From assembly GCA_037176705.1 (NCBI GenBank), contig CM073886.1, positions 129,548,001 to 129,612,000 on the forward strand: a stretch of 64,000 bases of DNA. The letters run 5' to 3'. Position numbers and translations under genes: made by a program. The DNA is from Molossus alvarezi. Its lineage: Eukaryota > Chordata > Mammalia > Chiroptera > Molossidae. This document shows positions 1 to 10,800 of the stretch, piece after piece; position 1 is the first letter of the stretch; every line of letters begins with the position of its first letter. The notes beneath the pieces were generated by a model. The model was not told the origin of the DNA. It worked only from the letters and a program-made list of their open reading frames with translations, and searched no databases.

Positions 1-329
1 GGAAAACAGGTCAGTGTCCCTGACTAAATAGTCAAGAATTGCATGTTTTAAAAATTACTGGGGTGCCCTGGCCAGTTTGGCTCAGCGGTTAGAGCGTCGG
101 CCTGCGGTCCAGAGAGACCCGGGTTGGGTTCCCGCTAAGGGCACGTACCTTGGTTGCAGTTTGTCCCCGGCCCTGGTTGGGCAGTGCGGGTGGCAGCCAC
201 TCAGTGTGTTCCCTTTCATTTCGATGTTTCTTTCTCTCTCCCTCCCACTCTGTCTGAACAAAAAATGGAAAAATGTCCTCTGGTGAAGATTTAAAAAAAT
301 TATTGGGGTACAGCAATTGAAAATCGCTG
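1..329. mobile_element. hAT-like DNA transposon end, split by a VES SINE
   Basis: Bases 1-64 match the reverse complement of about 30318-30385 with only scattered differences, so this is an interspersed repeat that continues off the left edge. After the VES insertion the sequence resumes at 296 and ends near 329 with TTGAAAATCGCTG, which read in reverse starts CAG and resembles hAT terminal inverted repeats. The family is not identified and the other end is outside the window. No coding capacity is visible. Confidence 0.5.
65..295 (+). mobile_element. VES SINE (tRNA-derived)
   Basis: A tRNA-like head with the pol III A box region (GGCTCAGCGGTTAGAG) is followed by a B-box-like stretch, a pyrimidine-rich body with a CGATGTTTC motif, and an A-rich tail. 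It is flanked by a 14-bp target-site duplication at 51-64 and 296-309 (AAAATTAYTGGGGT, one mismatch). It sits inside the hAT-like repeat, so it is younger than that repeat. Confidence 0.95.
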
Positions 330-479
330 CTCCAGAGAGATAACAAGACTTCTCTATAATTGCCATCTAGTGATTTTGCGCTGCTGTTATTATATTTTTC
401 TTTAATATTTGATCCATGAAACCATGTTAACAGCTGTATCAGGGTATAATGATAAACTAACTGCATATATTTAAAGTGT

Positions 480-1890
480 GTGATTTGATAAGTTAACCTG
501 TATATGCCTATAAATTATCACCACAATCAAGATGGGGGCATAGTCACCTTCCTGAAAAGTTCCTTTTTGTCCTATTTATTCCTCCCTCCTGACTTGCATC
601 TGCCCACACCCTCCCCGGCAATCACCATTCTATCTATCAGTTTAGCTTGGTTTGCATTTTCTAGAGTTTTATAGAAATAGAATCATAAGTACACTGTGAT
701 TCATCCATGTGGCTGCGCGCATCCATAGGTCATTCCTTTTACCGCTGGTCAGTGGTCTGATTTGTTTGTCTGCTTATCTATTGATGGACATTTGAGTTTT
801 TTCAAGTTTCCGGGCATCACAAGTAAAGCTGTGTGGAACGTGTGTGCACACGCGTTTGTGTGGACGTATGCTGTCATTCCTCTAGGATGAATCCCTGGGA
901 GAGGAGCCTTAGGGTGGAAGGTACATGTTAACTCACTTGGTGAAGTTGTCAGACTATTTTCCAAGTGATCGCACCAGACCTCTTCCCACCAGCAACATCT
1001 GACCGTTCCAGTTGTCCACATTCTCACCCTTACTGGCCTGGTCAGTTTCTACATTTTTGCCTTTCTAATAATGGGTGTGCAAAGGTATCTCATTGTAGCG
1101 TTAGTTTGCATTTTCCTAGTGACCGATGACACGGAGCAGTTTTTCGTGTGTCTGCCTTCTGTTTAACCTTGGTGAGATGTTAGTCTAAATTGTTTGCATG
1201 TTGTCCTTGGAATGTTTTCGTATTCGAGTTCTCGATATATTCTGGACATGTCTTTATCAGATATGCACTGTGACATAGTTTCTTCCACTCTATTTTAAAA
1301 ATTATAATCAAGTCCAATGTGTCCATTTGAGGATCATGTGTTTGGTGTTCTAGCTAAGAAATATTTGCCTAACCTGAGACCGCCAAGATTTTTACCCCCT
1401 ATTTTATTGTAGAACTTTTAATTTTAGGTTTTAATTTAGGTCTATGATTCACTTTGAATTAATTTTTTATGTGGATCAAAGTTTGTGCTTTATATAGAGA
1501 GATATTCAGTTATTCCAGCACTATTTTTGAAAAAAAAAATGATTCTTCCTCCACAGAAGTTTAAATAAAGTATCTTTGCTCCTTTATAAGTTGATTTTTC
1601 TGCATGGGTCTATTTTTAGGGTCCCCATACAGTTCCACTTCACCTCAATGTCACACTGTTTGAAAATAACTCTTGTGATGAATAGCGTTGGTTCTTTAAC
1701 TTTCTCATCGTTTTCAAAGCGGTGAACGTACTCTGGGTCTTTCACATCACCGTAGGGATTTTAGAAGTAGCTTGTCAATTTCTACAAAAAGCTACTGAGA
1801 TGTCAGTTGGGATTGCAGTGAATCTAATAAACCAGTTTGGGGAGAACTGATCGCTTTACAATACTGAGTTTTACAACGCAAGATCATTCA
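480..1890 (-). mobile_element. Ancient L1 (L1M-type) fragment, antisense
   Basis: The plus strand reads as the reverse complement of L1 ORF2. Landmarks are the ATTGATGGACATTTGAGTTT block near 779, the 'hot spot' text around 1440-1530 (ATTCACTTTGAATTAATTTT, then a GATATTCAGTTATTCCAGCA block), and the GTTTTACAACG block near 1870. It is heavily diverged with many stops, giving no usable frame. Exact ends are uncertain. Confidence 0.7.
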
Positions 1891-2738
1891 GGAAGTCTTG
1901 ATTAAAGGTCAACTTCAAAAGTGTGGATAGGGTTTCTGCAGGCCACAAAGAACTGCGCAGTCCCTGGCTGTTACCCTTCTACTTGACGTTGCAAGGAGGA
2001 GTGCTTAATGAAACCGAAAGGGACAATAACCTAGAGAGGGCATCTTGAGAGGAGCCGAGAGACTTGCCGAGGTCGAGGATGTAAGCACCCTGTCCTCATG
2101 TGAGGACTGAGCCCAGGGAGACCTGGAAGAGAAGCAGTAAACATCACCTGTTAGAGAGATCATGTCTCCAGTTGATCCCGTGAGCCATTACAGGATTCCT
2201 GTGGTCATGGAACGACATCCTGGGATGGACTCAACTCGATCATATTTTACTATTTTTACATGTCCAACATGATATTTAGGATTTTGGCATCATTATTCAT
2301 AAACACCATTTACTAACATTCCATAGTTTTTCTTTTTTTTTTTTTTTTACTCTTTGTTTGATTTTGGCACAGACTTTGGAAGATAAGGAAATATCCTCTT
2401 CTATGGATAATGTAAAATTTCAAAATAGCCTACATGTTTTTATAGGTTCCGAAGAAGTGAAGAATTGATTTGGGAAACTGTCTGAGACGTACGTTTTTCA
2501 TGGTGTGAGAGTGATTTGTGATTTTCTTTGTTTCTTCTGCAGTAATTGTTTTGTGAATTTATTGTTACTTTTTTCATTTACATTTTCATAGAAAATCGTC
2601 CATTTTGCATAGAGTAAAGTTTATACTTTTAACATATTTTTATTTTATTTATGTTAATTTATTTCTTTACTTTCAATTTAGTTTAATTATTTTTCGCACC
2701 TGAATTTATAATTGTATCTTATTTTTAACTTGCTATCT
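1891..2738. other. Unassigned AT-rich stretch
   Basis: No gene or recognised repeat is seen. It contains a short T run near 2330-2348 and becomes strongly AT-rich after 2500. It may be more decayed L1. Confidence 0.5.
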
Positions 2739-2754
2739 CCCCAATTGTACTTTT

Positions 2755-2917
2755 ATTGATTGATTAAGTTGATTGATTGATTAAAAATAAGTCTTCATTG
2801 ATTTTTTTAGAGAGAGAAGAAGGGAGAGGCAGACAGAGATTGTTGAACCAGCAACCTCTTACTGGTGACCTGTTAGTGCATTGGACGATGCTCAACCAAC
2901 TGAGCACACCAGCAGGG
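2755..2917 (-). mobile_element. VES SINE, antisense
   Basis: The plus strand runs from an AT-rich tail through GAGAGAGAAGAAGGGAGAGG to CCAACTGAGCACACCAGCAGGGCC, the reverse complement of the tRNA-like head. A perfect 16-bp target-site duplication (CCCCAATTGTACTTTT) lies at 2739-2754 and 2918-2933. Confidence 0.95.
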
Positions 2918-2933
2918 CCCCAATTGTACTTTT

Positions 2934-4395
2934 TAACTTGTGGTATTTGTGGGTTCTCATGTTTGTTTCTATTACCAGATTATTTAAAATCTTTTCCTTT
3001 TAGATGCTCTTTATGCTTTTTCTGGGATAAGTGACTTGTAAGCACACTTATCATAGTAGAATTTTAAGCCTAATTCTACAACTCCAGAAGTTAAATTGTC
3101 TTAACCCTGAATAGTAAAGCAATAAAATTAACAGGTAGATATTATAAATATGCTCAGGACTCTAAATTACCTCTTTAAAAAAATTGTACTGGACATTTAT
3201 TTGCAAACAGTTCTATTTCAAATATACAATGATTTGATGACTTTATACCTATGATATACATTTAGTTGATTCTAAGATAAACTCTTTAACATTGCAACTT
3301 CTCTGAAATTGTGAAGCATAGTTTATTTAGCAGTGTTTTTTCTCTCAGTGATGACTGAAGTGATGGTATACCTTTTAATTAACATCCTACTTTCAATAAA
3401 ATACAGCATTAGCATATCAGAAACAGGTATAATCTAGACATAATCTTATATTAAAATTTATTTTCCTGCCTAAATAAAAATCATGTATTATTCATTATCT
3501 GTTTGCTCTGAACACTGGGGACTGTTTTAGTGAAAATGTTTACTATATGAAGATATGATTTAATCAAACGGTTCCTAAATTCTTAACTTAGATGATAGTA
3601 GGTCATACCAGAGAGAATACTGTACTAGGAATCGGGCTACATTATTATTATGATTGTGGGCAGCTTCTTAATACAATTGGCTCATGTTCTTTAAGTGGGA
3701 AGTTGTGAGATTGGACAGTGTCCCTAGATCGCCCTGCAGCTCTGTGAACCCCAGCAGTATGTGAATTAAAGAGGGATGCGAGCCCACTGGTTCCATGAAC
3801 ACAGGTTTCGTTTATCTTCCTCATTAGCAGAGTAGGATGTGGATCCATTGGGAGAAAGCGAGGTTTCACATCCTTGCTTCCTCTCTGTGCCTCCTGTAAG
3901 CAGGATTTAGACCCCGTGAATGTCAGGGTAAACAACCTGGGCGACACTTCTCTGTGAACCTCTACTCTGCAAGACGGAGGCTTCATCCAAACCGTTGTCA
4001 GCACGTTCTGCTTAGAGCCCAAATTTGCATAATACAGGCATCAGCCTGCTAATAAGGACAGACCCAAGTTAGCTGCATAATATTTTGGGGTTATCTCATG
4101 TTAAACCTGTTTTTTTCCTTTCATAGATCAGAAGCCTCAGCACACAAACATCTTACTCAGGGCAATTCAACTCAACAAAAAAATAATTCCATAAACGGGA
4201 GTCAAGCCCTAGTTGGTTAGGGCATTAGAGCCAAGACATTCAAGCATCTTCCTGAGTGATGCTGAATAAGCCCATAGAGGCCTTGGGTCAATAGCAAAAT
4301 CCCCGTCTGCGGAATCTCCATTCCGCCAGCCTGATGAGTCTTTGAAGAGCAGAATTTACCGAGATGGAGAGCGAATTGGAAGTCCACACTTTCCT
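2934..4395. other. Unassigned sequence without a gene
   Basis: AT-rich to about 3640, then more balanced and repeat-poor from 3640 to 4395. The longest frames are uninterrupted by chance only and show no domain. Nothing else can be supported. Confidence 0.5.
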
Positions 4396-4399
4396 CTAG

Positions 4400-5960
4400 T
4401 GAGTTCCGAAAAATGTTCACAAACCTAGAACAAATAATCCAAAAGTTTACGTGGAACCAAAAAAAGGCCTCGGGTAGCCACAGCAATCTTGGAAAAGAAG
4501 GACAGAGTTGCAGGGATCACAATTCTGGACACCAAACCTACTGTAATCAAAACAGCCTGGTACTGGCTCAAGAACAGGCATATAGGTCAATGGAACAGAA
4601 CAGAGAACTCAGAAATTGACCCAAGACATTATGCTCAATTAATATTTGACAAAGGTAGCAAGAGCATACAATGGAGTAAATACGGTCTCTTCTATAAATG
4701 GTGTTGGGAAAATTGAACAGATACAGGAAAAAAAATGAAACTAGACCAACTTATACCATACAAAAGAGTAAACTCAAAATGTATAAAAGACTTAAATGTA
4801 AGTCGTGAAACCAGAAAAATCCTAGAAGAAAATGTAGGCAGCAAAATCTCAGACATCACACGTAACAGAATTTTCACTGATACATTGCCTAGGGCAAGAG
4901 AAACAAAGGAAAAATTAATAATTGGGACTACATCAAACTGAAAACCTGCACAGCAGAAGAAACAAGCATTAAAATGGAAAAGGAACCCACTGTAGAGAAG
5001 AACATATTTGCCAATGATACATCTTATAAGGGGTTAATTTCCAAAATATATAAAGTACTCATACAACTCAACAATAGGAAGACAAACAACCCAATTAAAA
5101 ATGGGCTGAGGACCTGAATAGACCTTTCTCCAAAGAGGACATACAAATGGCTAAAAGACACATGAAAAAATGCTCAGTGTCACTAATCATCAAAGAGATG
5201 AAAATTAAAATGACTATAATATACTACCTCACACCTGTCAGAATGGCTGCCATCAACAAATCATCAAACAACAAGTGTTGGCGAGGGTGTGGAGAAAAGG
5301 GGACTCTAGTACACTGCTGGTGGGAATGCAGACTGGTGCAGCCACTATGGAAAACAATATGGAGTTTCCTCAAAAAATTAAAAATGGAACTGCCATCTGA
5401 CCCAGTGATCCCACTTCTAGGAATATACCCTAAGAAACCTGAAACACCAATCAGAAAAAATATAAGCACCCCTATGTTCATAGCAGCACTATTTACAATA
5501 GCTAAGATCTGGAAACAGCTCAAGTGTCCATCAGTAGATGAGTGGATAAAAAAGCAGTGGTACATGTACACAGTGGAGTACTACGCAGCTGTAAGAAAGA
5601 AAGATTTCTTATCCTTTGAGACGACATGGAGGGACCTGGAGAGTATTATGCTAAGTGAAATAAGCCAGTCAGAGAAAGACAAATATCACATGATGTCACT
5701 TATTTGTGGACTATAATGAACAAAACAAGTGGATGAACAAAACAGACCCAGAGACATAGAAGTAGGGTTCAAACTGACAAACCTCAGAGGTGGTGTGCAT
5801 GGGGGGTGGTTAACTAAAGAACTTACATGCGTACATGCATAACCAGTGGACACAGACAAAGGTGGTGAAGGCAGTAAGGGAACAGCAGTGGGGAGGAGGG
5901 GGTCAATGGGGAAAAAGGAGGGACACCTGTAATACTTTCAACAATAAAAATAAATTTTTT
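4400..5960 (+). mobile_element. 5'-truncated L1 with ORF2 3' end and 3' UTR
   Basis: The element starts inside ORF2 (frame reads about [15 protein letters not shown] from 4422) and runs through the ORF2 stop at 5714-5716, a purine-rich 3' UTR with a GGGGAGGAGGGGG stretch near 5890, and an AATAAAAATAAATT tail near 5945. It closely matches the L1 copies at 13945, 60638 and, antisense, at 8460 and 62826, so it belongs to a bat L1 lineage active more recently than the L1M fragments here. No clear target-site duplication was found. Confidence 0.93.
4413..5716 (+). pseudogene. L1 ORF2 protein fragment (C-terminal third)
   Basis: L1 ORF2 protein is the endonuclease and reverse transcriptase that copies L1 RNA into the genome. 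This copy lacks the endonuclease and catalytic reverse transcriptase domains. Frames shift several times between 4413 and 5146, then a clean 189-codon stretch runs from 5147 to the natural stop at 5716. It contains the C-terminal Cys-rich motif of L1 (C-X3-C-X7-H-X4-C) at 5276-5329, then the conserved [12 protein letters not shown] and FTIAKIWKQ blocks. It cannot encode a working retrotransposase. The clean tail reflects relative youth rather than function. Confidence 0.93.
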
Positions 5961-5974
5961 AGAATGTAGAACTC

Positions 5975-6450
5975 AACTTTTGCTGAGGGTCTCACTTTTT
6001 ATCTTAGTTACTGTATTAATAAATGCTTTTCTCTTTGTTGTAAGTTCTGAGTTGATTCACTTATCTAATACAATAGACTACAATTTGTGCTTCCTAATCC
6101 TTCCCCCTTCCCCCAAATCCTACACTCCTTCCCTCTGGCAACCCTTAGTCTGTGCTCTGTGTCTGCGAGTCTGTTTCTGTTTTGTTTGTTCATTTATTTT
6201 TTTCTTTCGATTCCACAAGTTAGTAGTTACAAAATAGTCAGGGGGCTGTAAAGGACAGCATAAGGGATTTAGTCAATAATATTGTAATATCTATGCATGG
6301 TGCCAGGTGGGTACTTGAAATATTGGGGGGAGGGTGCACTTTGTAAAGTATATGACTGTCTAGCTAATATGCTGTACACGGGGAACCAATACAAAATAAT
6401 ATTGAATGAAGACTGCAACTTAAAATAAAATTAACAATAAAAATAACAAC
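5975..6450 (+). mobile_element. Older L1 3' UTR with a 5' inversion
   Basis: Bases about 6050-6216 are the reverse complement of an L1MA-type 3' UTR (TTCCCTCTGGCAACCCTTAG, then TGCGAGTCTGTTTCTGTTTT). At about 6217-6222 the sequence switches to the sense strand (TTAGTAGTTACAAAATAGTC, then AGTCAATAATATTGTAATAT) and runs to an A-rich end near 6450. The order, inverted upstream part joined to sense 3' part, is the signature of twin priming. Confidence 0.6.
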
Positions 6451-7662
6451 TTGATCATAAGAATACTCATTACATTGAAGAATTTGGTAACAAGGAGGGT
6501 CGCGCCATTGACAGGTTTTTGTTTTCTCCTTTCAAATCAGTGAACTGGCATCATACACCTAATTAACGCAAGCCACCGCGGTAGGTGTTTGAGAGACTGC
6601 AATAATGAATAAGACATACACATGGCTTCAAGGTGATTAACAGACAAGTAGCCAAACCAATAGACGTAAGAGGAATGAGAAATGTGCCTGCCATAGAGCC
6701 CTTCAGTGCCCTCCAGGCGTCCTGCCGTCCTGTCTGAGGACACCCTCGTGGGTCACTTGAAACCATGGCACCTGTACCTATAGGTGACAGGGTCGGTGCC
6801 CTGCCCACATCCCTGAAGGTTTGTAACCGTCCAAGCCTTGGTGCCTCTCTCCCAGTTTTGGGTTCTTTGGCTTCTTTGACCTAAGCAAACCCACAGGATT
6901 GACCTTTGCCCCCAGCTCCACCTTGCTTAGTCCTTTGCCAAGGACTGGTGGACGGGAAGAGAAGTTCTTAACTCAGGCTGAACCCTGCTGTGGACTTGGC
7001 ACCCCAGAGCTCCCTGTGGGGTCAGGCGGAGGCCGCGCCTTCTGAAACCACACCCTTGCCCACTTCACCCTCCCCTGTGCTCTGTCCCTTAGCGGTTAGG
7101 ATTTAGGACTTCAGCCATCAAGCCTCTTAGAATCGCTAAAAGTCAATGAAATTAACACAAAGGACTGATGCGGCGTAATGGAGATCGGAAGAACACGCTA
7201 TCTACATCCGACAGATTTTCTATGTATTCCTCACCTCCTCTTTGGGTTTTAACATTTCAAAGACTCTCAGAAGATTCGAAGATTTTGTGACTTCAGATCT
7301 TGTACCTGATGCAAGAGAAGGTTTGTTGTAGCTACCAAAACATTATGATTTCTATTAGGAGAGAATTAAGCTTTTAGTCCTTAAAAATGATTGATTATTC
7401 TTTAGTCCTTCTCAACTACACATTTGATGGAAATCTTCCCTTTCACCTGACACTGGGAGAGCCACACATCCACATGTTCTCGTAAAGATCTCGCCTGTGC
7501 GTACAATTCACACCTAGTGTTAATTAAGCATGTGTTTGCGCTGTCCACGTGGGACCGGACTGATTCATCACCACATTGTCAGGCACTTGCAGAGTGGTTG
7601 GAACATGGTAATTGTGCGCTAAATCAGGGTAGATTAGGTTGTCCCATGTCTCTTAGGTTAAG
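6451..7662. other. Unassigned sequence without a gene
   Basis: Mixed-composition, repeat-poor DNA. Open frames on the minus strand near 6537-6808 have no recognisable domain. Nothing further can be supported. Confidence 0.5.
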
Positions 7663-7678
7663 AATGTGATGTATTTTA

Positions 7679-7887
7679 TTCCCCTTCATTGGTTTTAGAG
7701 ACAGAGGAAGTGAGAAGGAGAGAAAGATAGAAACATCAGTGGGAGAGTACATCAAATGGCCGCCTCCTGCATGCCCCCCACTGGGGATCGGGCCCACTAC
7801 CTGGGCATGTGTCCTGACTGGGAATCGAACCGGCGACCACTTGGTTCATGGGTAGACGCTCAACCGCTGAGCCACACTGGCTGGACA
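7679..7887 (-). mobile_element. VES SINE, antisense
   Basis: GAGGAAGTGAGAAGGAGAGA and AGAAACATCAGTGGGAGAG are followed by GGGGATCGGGCCCAC, CTGACTGGGAATCGAACCGG and CAACCGCTGAGCCACACTGG, the complement of the tRNA-like head. Probable target-site duplication: AATGTGATGTATTTTA at about 7663 versus GATATGATATATTAA at about 7889, imperfect. Confidence 0.93.
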
Positions 7888-7905
7888 GGATATGATATAT
7901 TAATG

Positions 7906-8455
7906 GATACATTAGTATTCCTCAAACAGGAATTATAATTACCAAGTTCAAAATTATACATGACTGTACTTTTTCCTGGAATAGTCCATGGACTACATTT
8001 TCCGCAGGCTTTTGCAATATTTGGGAACAAGTAAAATTATTATTTCAAAGGGCTAATGTTTAAACAGAAGATTTCATTACATTTCAACCAAGATGTTCCT
8101 CTGGGCATCCACACCCTCTTGTACCTGAAAATTCATGAACAGAGAAAACATGTTTTTGTTTTTCAAATACACAAAGATTCAACTCAAAAGTGTGGCCCAG
8201 TCTTTGAAGGAAAGACAAAGAAATGGACAAAAACAAGGAATCTGACTCTAAAATAGTTTTGAGGCCTTTCCAGGAGGTTACAAAGAGCCACAAAGTCCCC
8301 CCTCTACTGTCACACCCTCTCCCAGACACCACTGGTTTCCCTCCAGGCCCTGTCCTTCCCCTCAGCCCAGAAGGAGGATCCTGGTTCCTCTCCCCAGACA
8401 GCCCCTCTGTTTCTCCCCGAACAGGTCAGTGTTCATTTCCCTCTTATATAATTTG
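7906..8455. other. Unassigned sequence without a gene
   Basis: No recognised repeat. Overlapping frames on both strands at 8056-8495 lack domains. The stretch ends at the AT-rich tail of an antisense L1. Confidence 0.5.
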
Positions 8456-8459
8456 TGTG

Positions 8460-9710
8460 TGTTTTTTTTTAATTCATTTATTTTTTATTTTTTAATTAAT
8501 TAATTTATTTTTGTTACAGGTGTTTCTCCTTTTTCCCCCCTGATTCCCCTCTCCCCCTCCCTTCCTGCCCTGTCCCCAGCTTTGTTGTCAATGTCCATGG
8601 TTCATGCATACATGCATATAAGTTCTGTGGCTTTTCTCTCCTCCCCACCCCCTCATCTGGGGATTGTCAGTCTGTACCCCACTTCCACGTCTCTGGGACT
8701 ACCCCATTCCCCAGACTGTTATGTTAATTATATTCCACAAATAAGTGAAATCATATGATACTTGTCTTTCTCTGGCTTGTTTCACTTAAGATAATACTTT
8801 CTAGGTCCCTCTATGTCATCTCAAAGAATAAGAAATCTTTCTTTCTTACAGCTGCATAGTACTCCATTGTGTACATGTACCACAGCGTTTTCATCCATTC
8901 ATCTACTGATGGACATTTGGGCTGTTTCCAGATCTTAGCTATTGTAAATAGTGCTGCTACAAACATAGGGGTACATATATTCTTTCTGATTGATGTTTCA
9001 GGCTTCTAAGGGTATATTCCTAGAAGTGGGATCACTGGGTAAATTTTTAATTTTTTGAGGTAACATCATATTGTTTTCCATAGTGCCTGCACTAGTCTGC
9101 GTTCCTACTAGTTGTTTGATGATTTGTTGATGGCGGCCATTCTGACAGGTGTGAGGTGATACTTCATTGTTGTTTTAATTTGCATCTCTCTAATGATTAG
9201 TGATGTTGAGCATTTCTTCATATGTCTCTTAGCCATTTGTATGTCCTGTTTGGAGAGGTGTCTATTTAGTTCCTCTGCCAATTTTTTATTTGGGTTCTTT
9301 GTCTTCCTTTTGTTGAGTTGTATGAGCACTCTATATATTTTAGAAATTAACCCCTTACCTGATGTATCATTGGCGATTATACTCTCCCATAGAGTGGGTT
9401 GCCTTTCCATTTTAGTGGTTATTTCTTTCGCTGTGCAGAAGCTCCTTAATAAATGGTGTTGGGAAAATTGGACAGCTACATGGAAAAAAAAAAAAAAAAT
9501 GAAACTGGACCATCAACTTACACCACACACAAGAATAAACTCAAAATGGATAAAAGACTTAAATGTGACTCATGAATCCATAAAAATCCTAGAAGAAAAT
9601 ATAGTCAACAAAATTTCAGACATCATGCATAGCAGAATTTTCACTGATACACCACCCAAGGCAACAGAAACAAAGGAGAAAATGAACACATGGGACTACA
9701 TCAGCCTCTA
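8460..9710 (-). mobile_element. L1 with twin-priming inversion (main part antisense)
   Basis: From 8460 to about 9445 the plus strand is antisense L1: T-rich tail, 3' UTR, then ORF2 3' end. At 9446 it switches abruptly to sense L1 (AATAAATGGTGTTGGGAAAA) and continues to about 9706. The sense part encodes the ORF2 segment lying just upstream of the antisense part: the sense piece ends at TWDYI and the antisense piece starts at SFCTAKE, which adjoin in intact copies with a few bases lost. An imperfect target-site duplication is possible (CCTCTTATATAATTT near 8442; CCTCTATATCACTT near 9706). Confidence 0.9.
8740..9706 (-). pseudogene. L1 ORF2 fragment, broken by inversion
   Basis: The antisense arm carries ORF2 residues from about SFCTAKE to the C terminus. 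A clean 100-codon stretch lies at 9108-9410 with the [20 protein letters not shown] block and the [14 protein letters not shown] block. The sense arm at 9447-9706 carries KWCWENW and SKWIKDLNV. The Cys-rich motif is lost: the sequence between about 9090 and 9120 is altered relative to the sister copies. Not functional. Confidence 0.88.
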
Positions 9711-10009
9711 TATCACTTCTTTGCCACTTTCTTTCTCTCAGGCCTCTGTTAGTTCATTAAACCTGTTTTCCCCATCTTGTTTTTGGCCAATACCTTTATA
9801 TCTTTGTTACTATAATAAAAAATAAAATGAAAGAGTTTTCCTAAATGCATGAAAAATGTTCAATTGTCCTCATAATTTTAAAAGTGCAATTTAAAATGAC
9901 ACAATTTCATGTATAACAGGTCACCAAACATTTAGAAGTCTGTTCTAAGAAGAAGATGTGACTCTTGTTGGTGGGCACAGTATTCAGTATACAGATGATG
10001 TGTCCTAGA

Positions 10010-10078
10010 ATGGTGTACCCGAAAACTATAGAATCTTGCTAACCAATATCACCCCAATACATTATATTTAAAAAGTTT
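10010..10078 (+). repeat. Repeat 3' end shared with 44330-44400
   Basis: GTGTACCCGAAAACTATAGA, then TTGCTAACCAATATCACCCC and AATACATTATATTTAAAAA. The same pattern (GTACACCTGAA..., TTAACCAGTGTCACCCCAAT, A-rich end) recurs at 44342-44400, so both are 3' ends of one dispersed family, probably non-LTR. The family is not named. Confidence 0.45.
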
Positions 10079-10431
10079 AAAAGTTTGGCAACACGCGATT
10101 TGGCCAGGGGTGGGTGACAGGAAGTCTCCAGCTGGGGTAGAAATCAGCACAAACCCTGTGGATGGAAACTGGGTGACATCTAACACATTGAAAACGCAAT
10201 TCCACGTCTAGGAATTTTTCCCACAAAAATACATGCTGTTGGACAAAGAGTTCATTGTTGTGATTTGTAATAAGAAAAACGTTATCAAAAAGTACATGTC
10301 AAGTAATAAGAGATTAACTAAATTATTGTTGTCATACACATAAGAAAATACTATGAGACTATTCAGAAAAGTAAGCGGTGATGTGGAATACTCTTGAAAA
10401 CACTTAGAGTTTTTAAAAAAATCAAGATATA

Positions 10432-10677
10432 GTCCTGGCCGGTTTGGCTCAGCGGTTAAAGTGTCGGCCTGTGGTCCAGGGAGACCTGGGTTTGGTTCCC
10501 ACTAAGGGTACGTACGTACCTTGGTTGCCGTTTGTCCCCAGCCCTAGTTGGGTCGTGAGGGTGGCAACCACTTGATACGTCTCTTTCACGTTGATGTTTC
10601 TCTCTCTCTCTTTTTCTCTCTCTCTCCCTCCCACTCTATCTGACCAAAAAAATGGAAAAATGTCCTTGTGTGAGGAT
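10432..10677 (+). mobile_element. VES SINE
   Basis: Complete tRNA-like head (TTTGGCTCAGCGGTTAAAG), CT-rich body and tail ending GTGAGGATAAA. A perfect 16-bp target-site duplication (AAAAAATCAAGATATA) lies at 10416-10431 and 10678-10693. The head carries a small duplication, GTACGTACGTACC, near 10509. Confidence 0.96.
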
Positions 10678-10685
10678 AAAAAATC

Positions 10686-10713
10686 AAGATATATATATAT
10701 ATATATATATATG
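10686..10713. repeat. (AT)n microsatellite at a SINE target site
   Basis: About 12-13 AT units begin inside the right-hand copy of the VES target-site duplication. The left-hand copy at 10424-10431 has only the unexpanded GATATA. Confidence 0.9.
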
Positions 10714-10800
10714 TATGCACATATCACTTATAAATGCATAGATTTGTAAAGAATACATAAAAATCGTGTCAGAAATTACTCTTTAAGATATGACTAGAGC

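Larger units (their letters stand above)
10110..10800 (+). mobile_element. Older L1 (L1M-type), split by a VES SINE
   Basis: ACGTCTAGGAATTTTTCCCA near 10203, GTAATAAGAAAAACGTTATC near 10268 and GAAAATACTATGAGACTATT near 10343 match the end of ORF2 of old L1 elements. The text resumes after the VES at 10694 with AT-rich 3' UTR-like sequence. Diverged, with no open frame. Confidence 0.6.

Noticed and set aside
97..170. Possible tRNA genes at VES heads
   Set aside because: A-box and B-box text is present, but the heads do not fold into a complete cloverleaf by eye and continue into SINE bodies. They are tRNA-derived, not tRNA genes.
9193..9825. 210-codon plus-strand frame
   Set aside because: Its first half is the wrong strand of L1 ORF2 and its second half is the inverted L1 arm; it is a by-product of the inversion.
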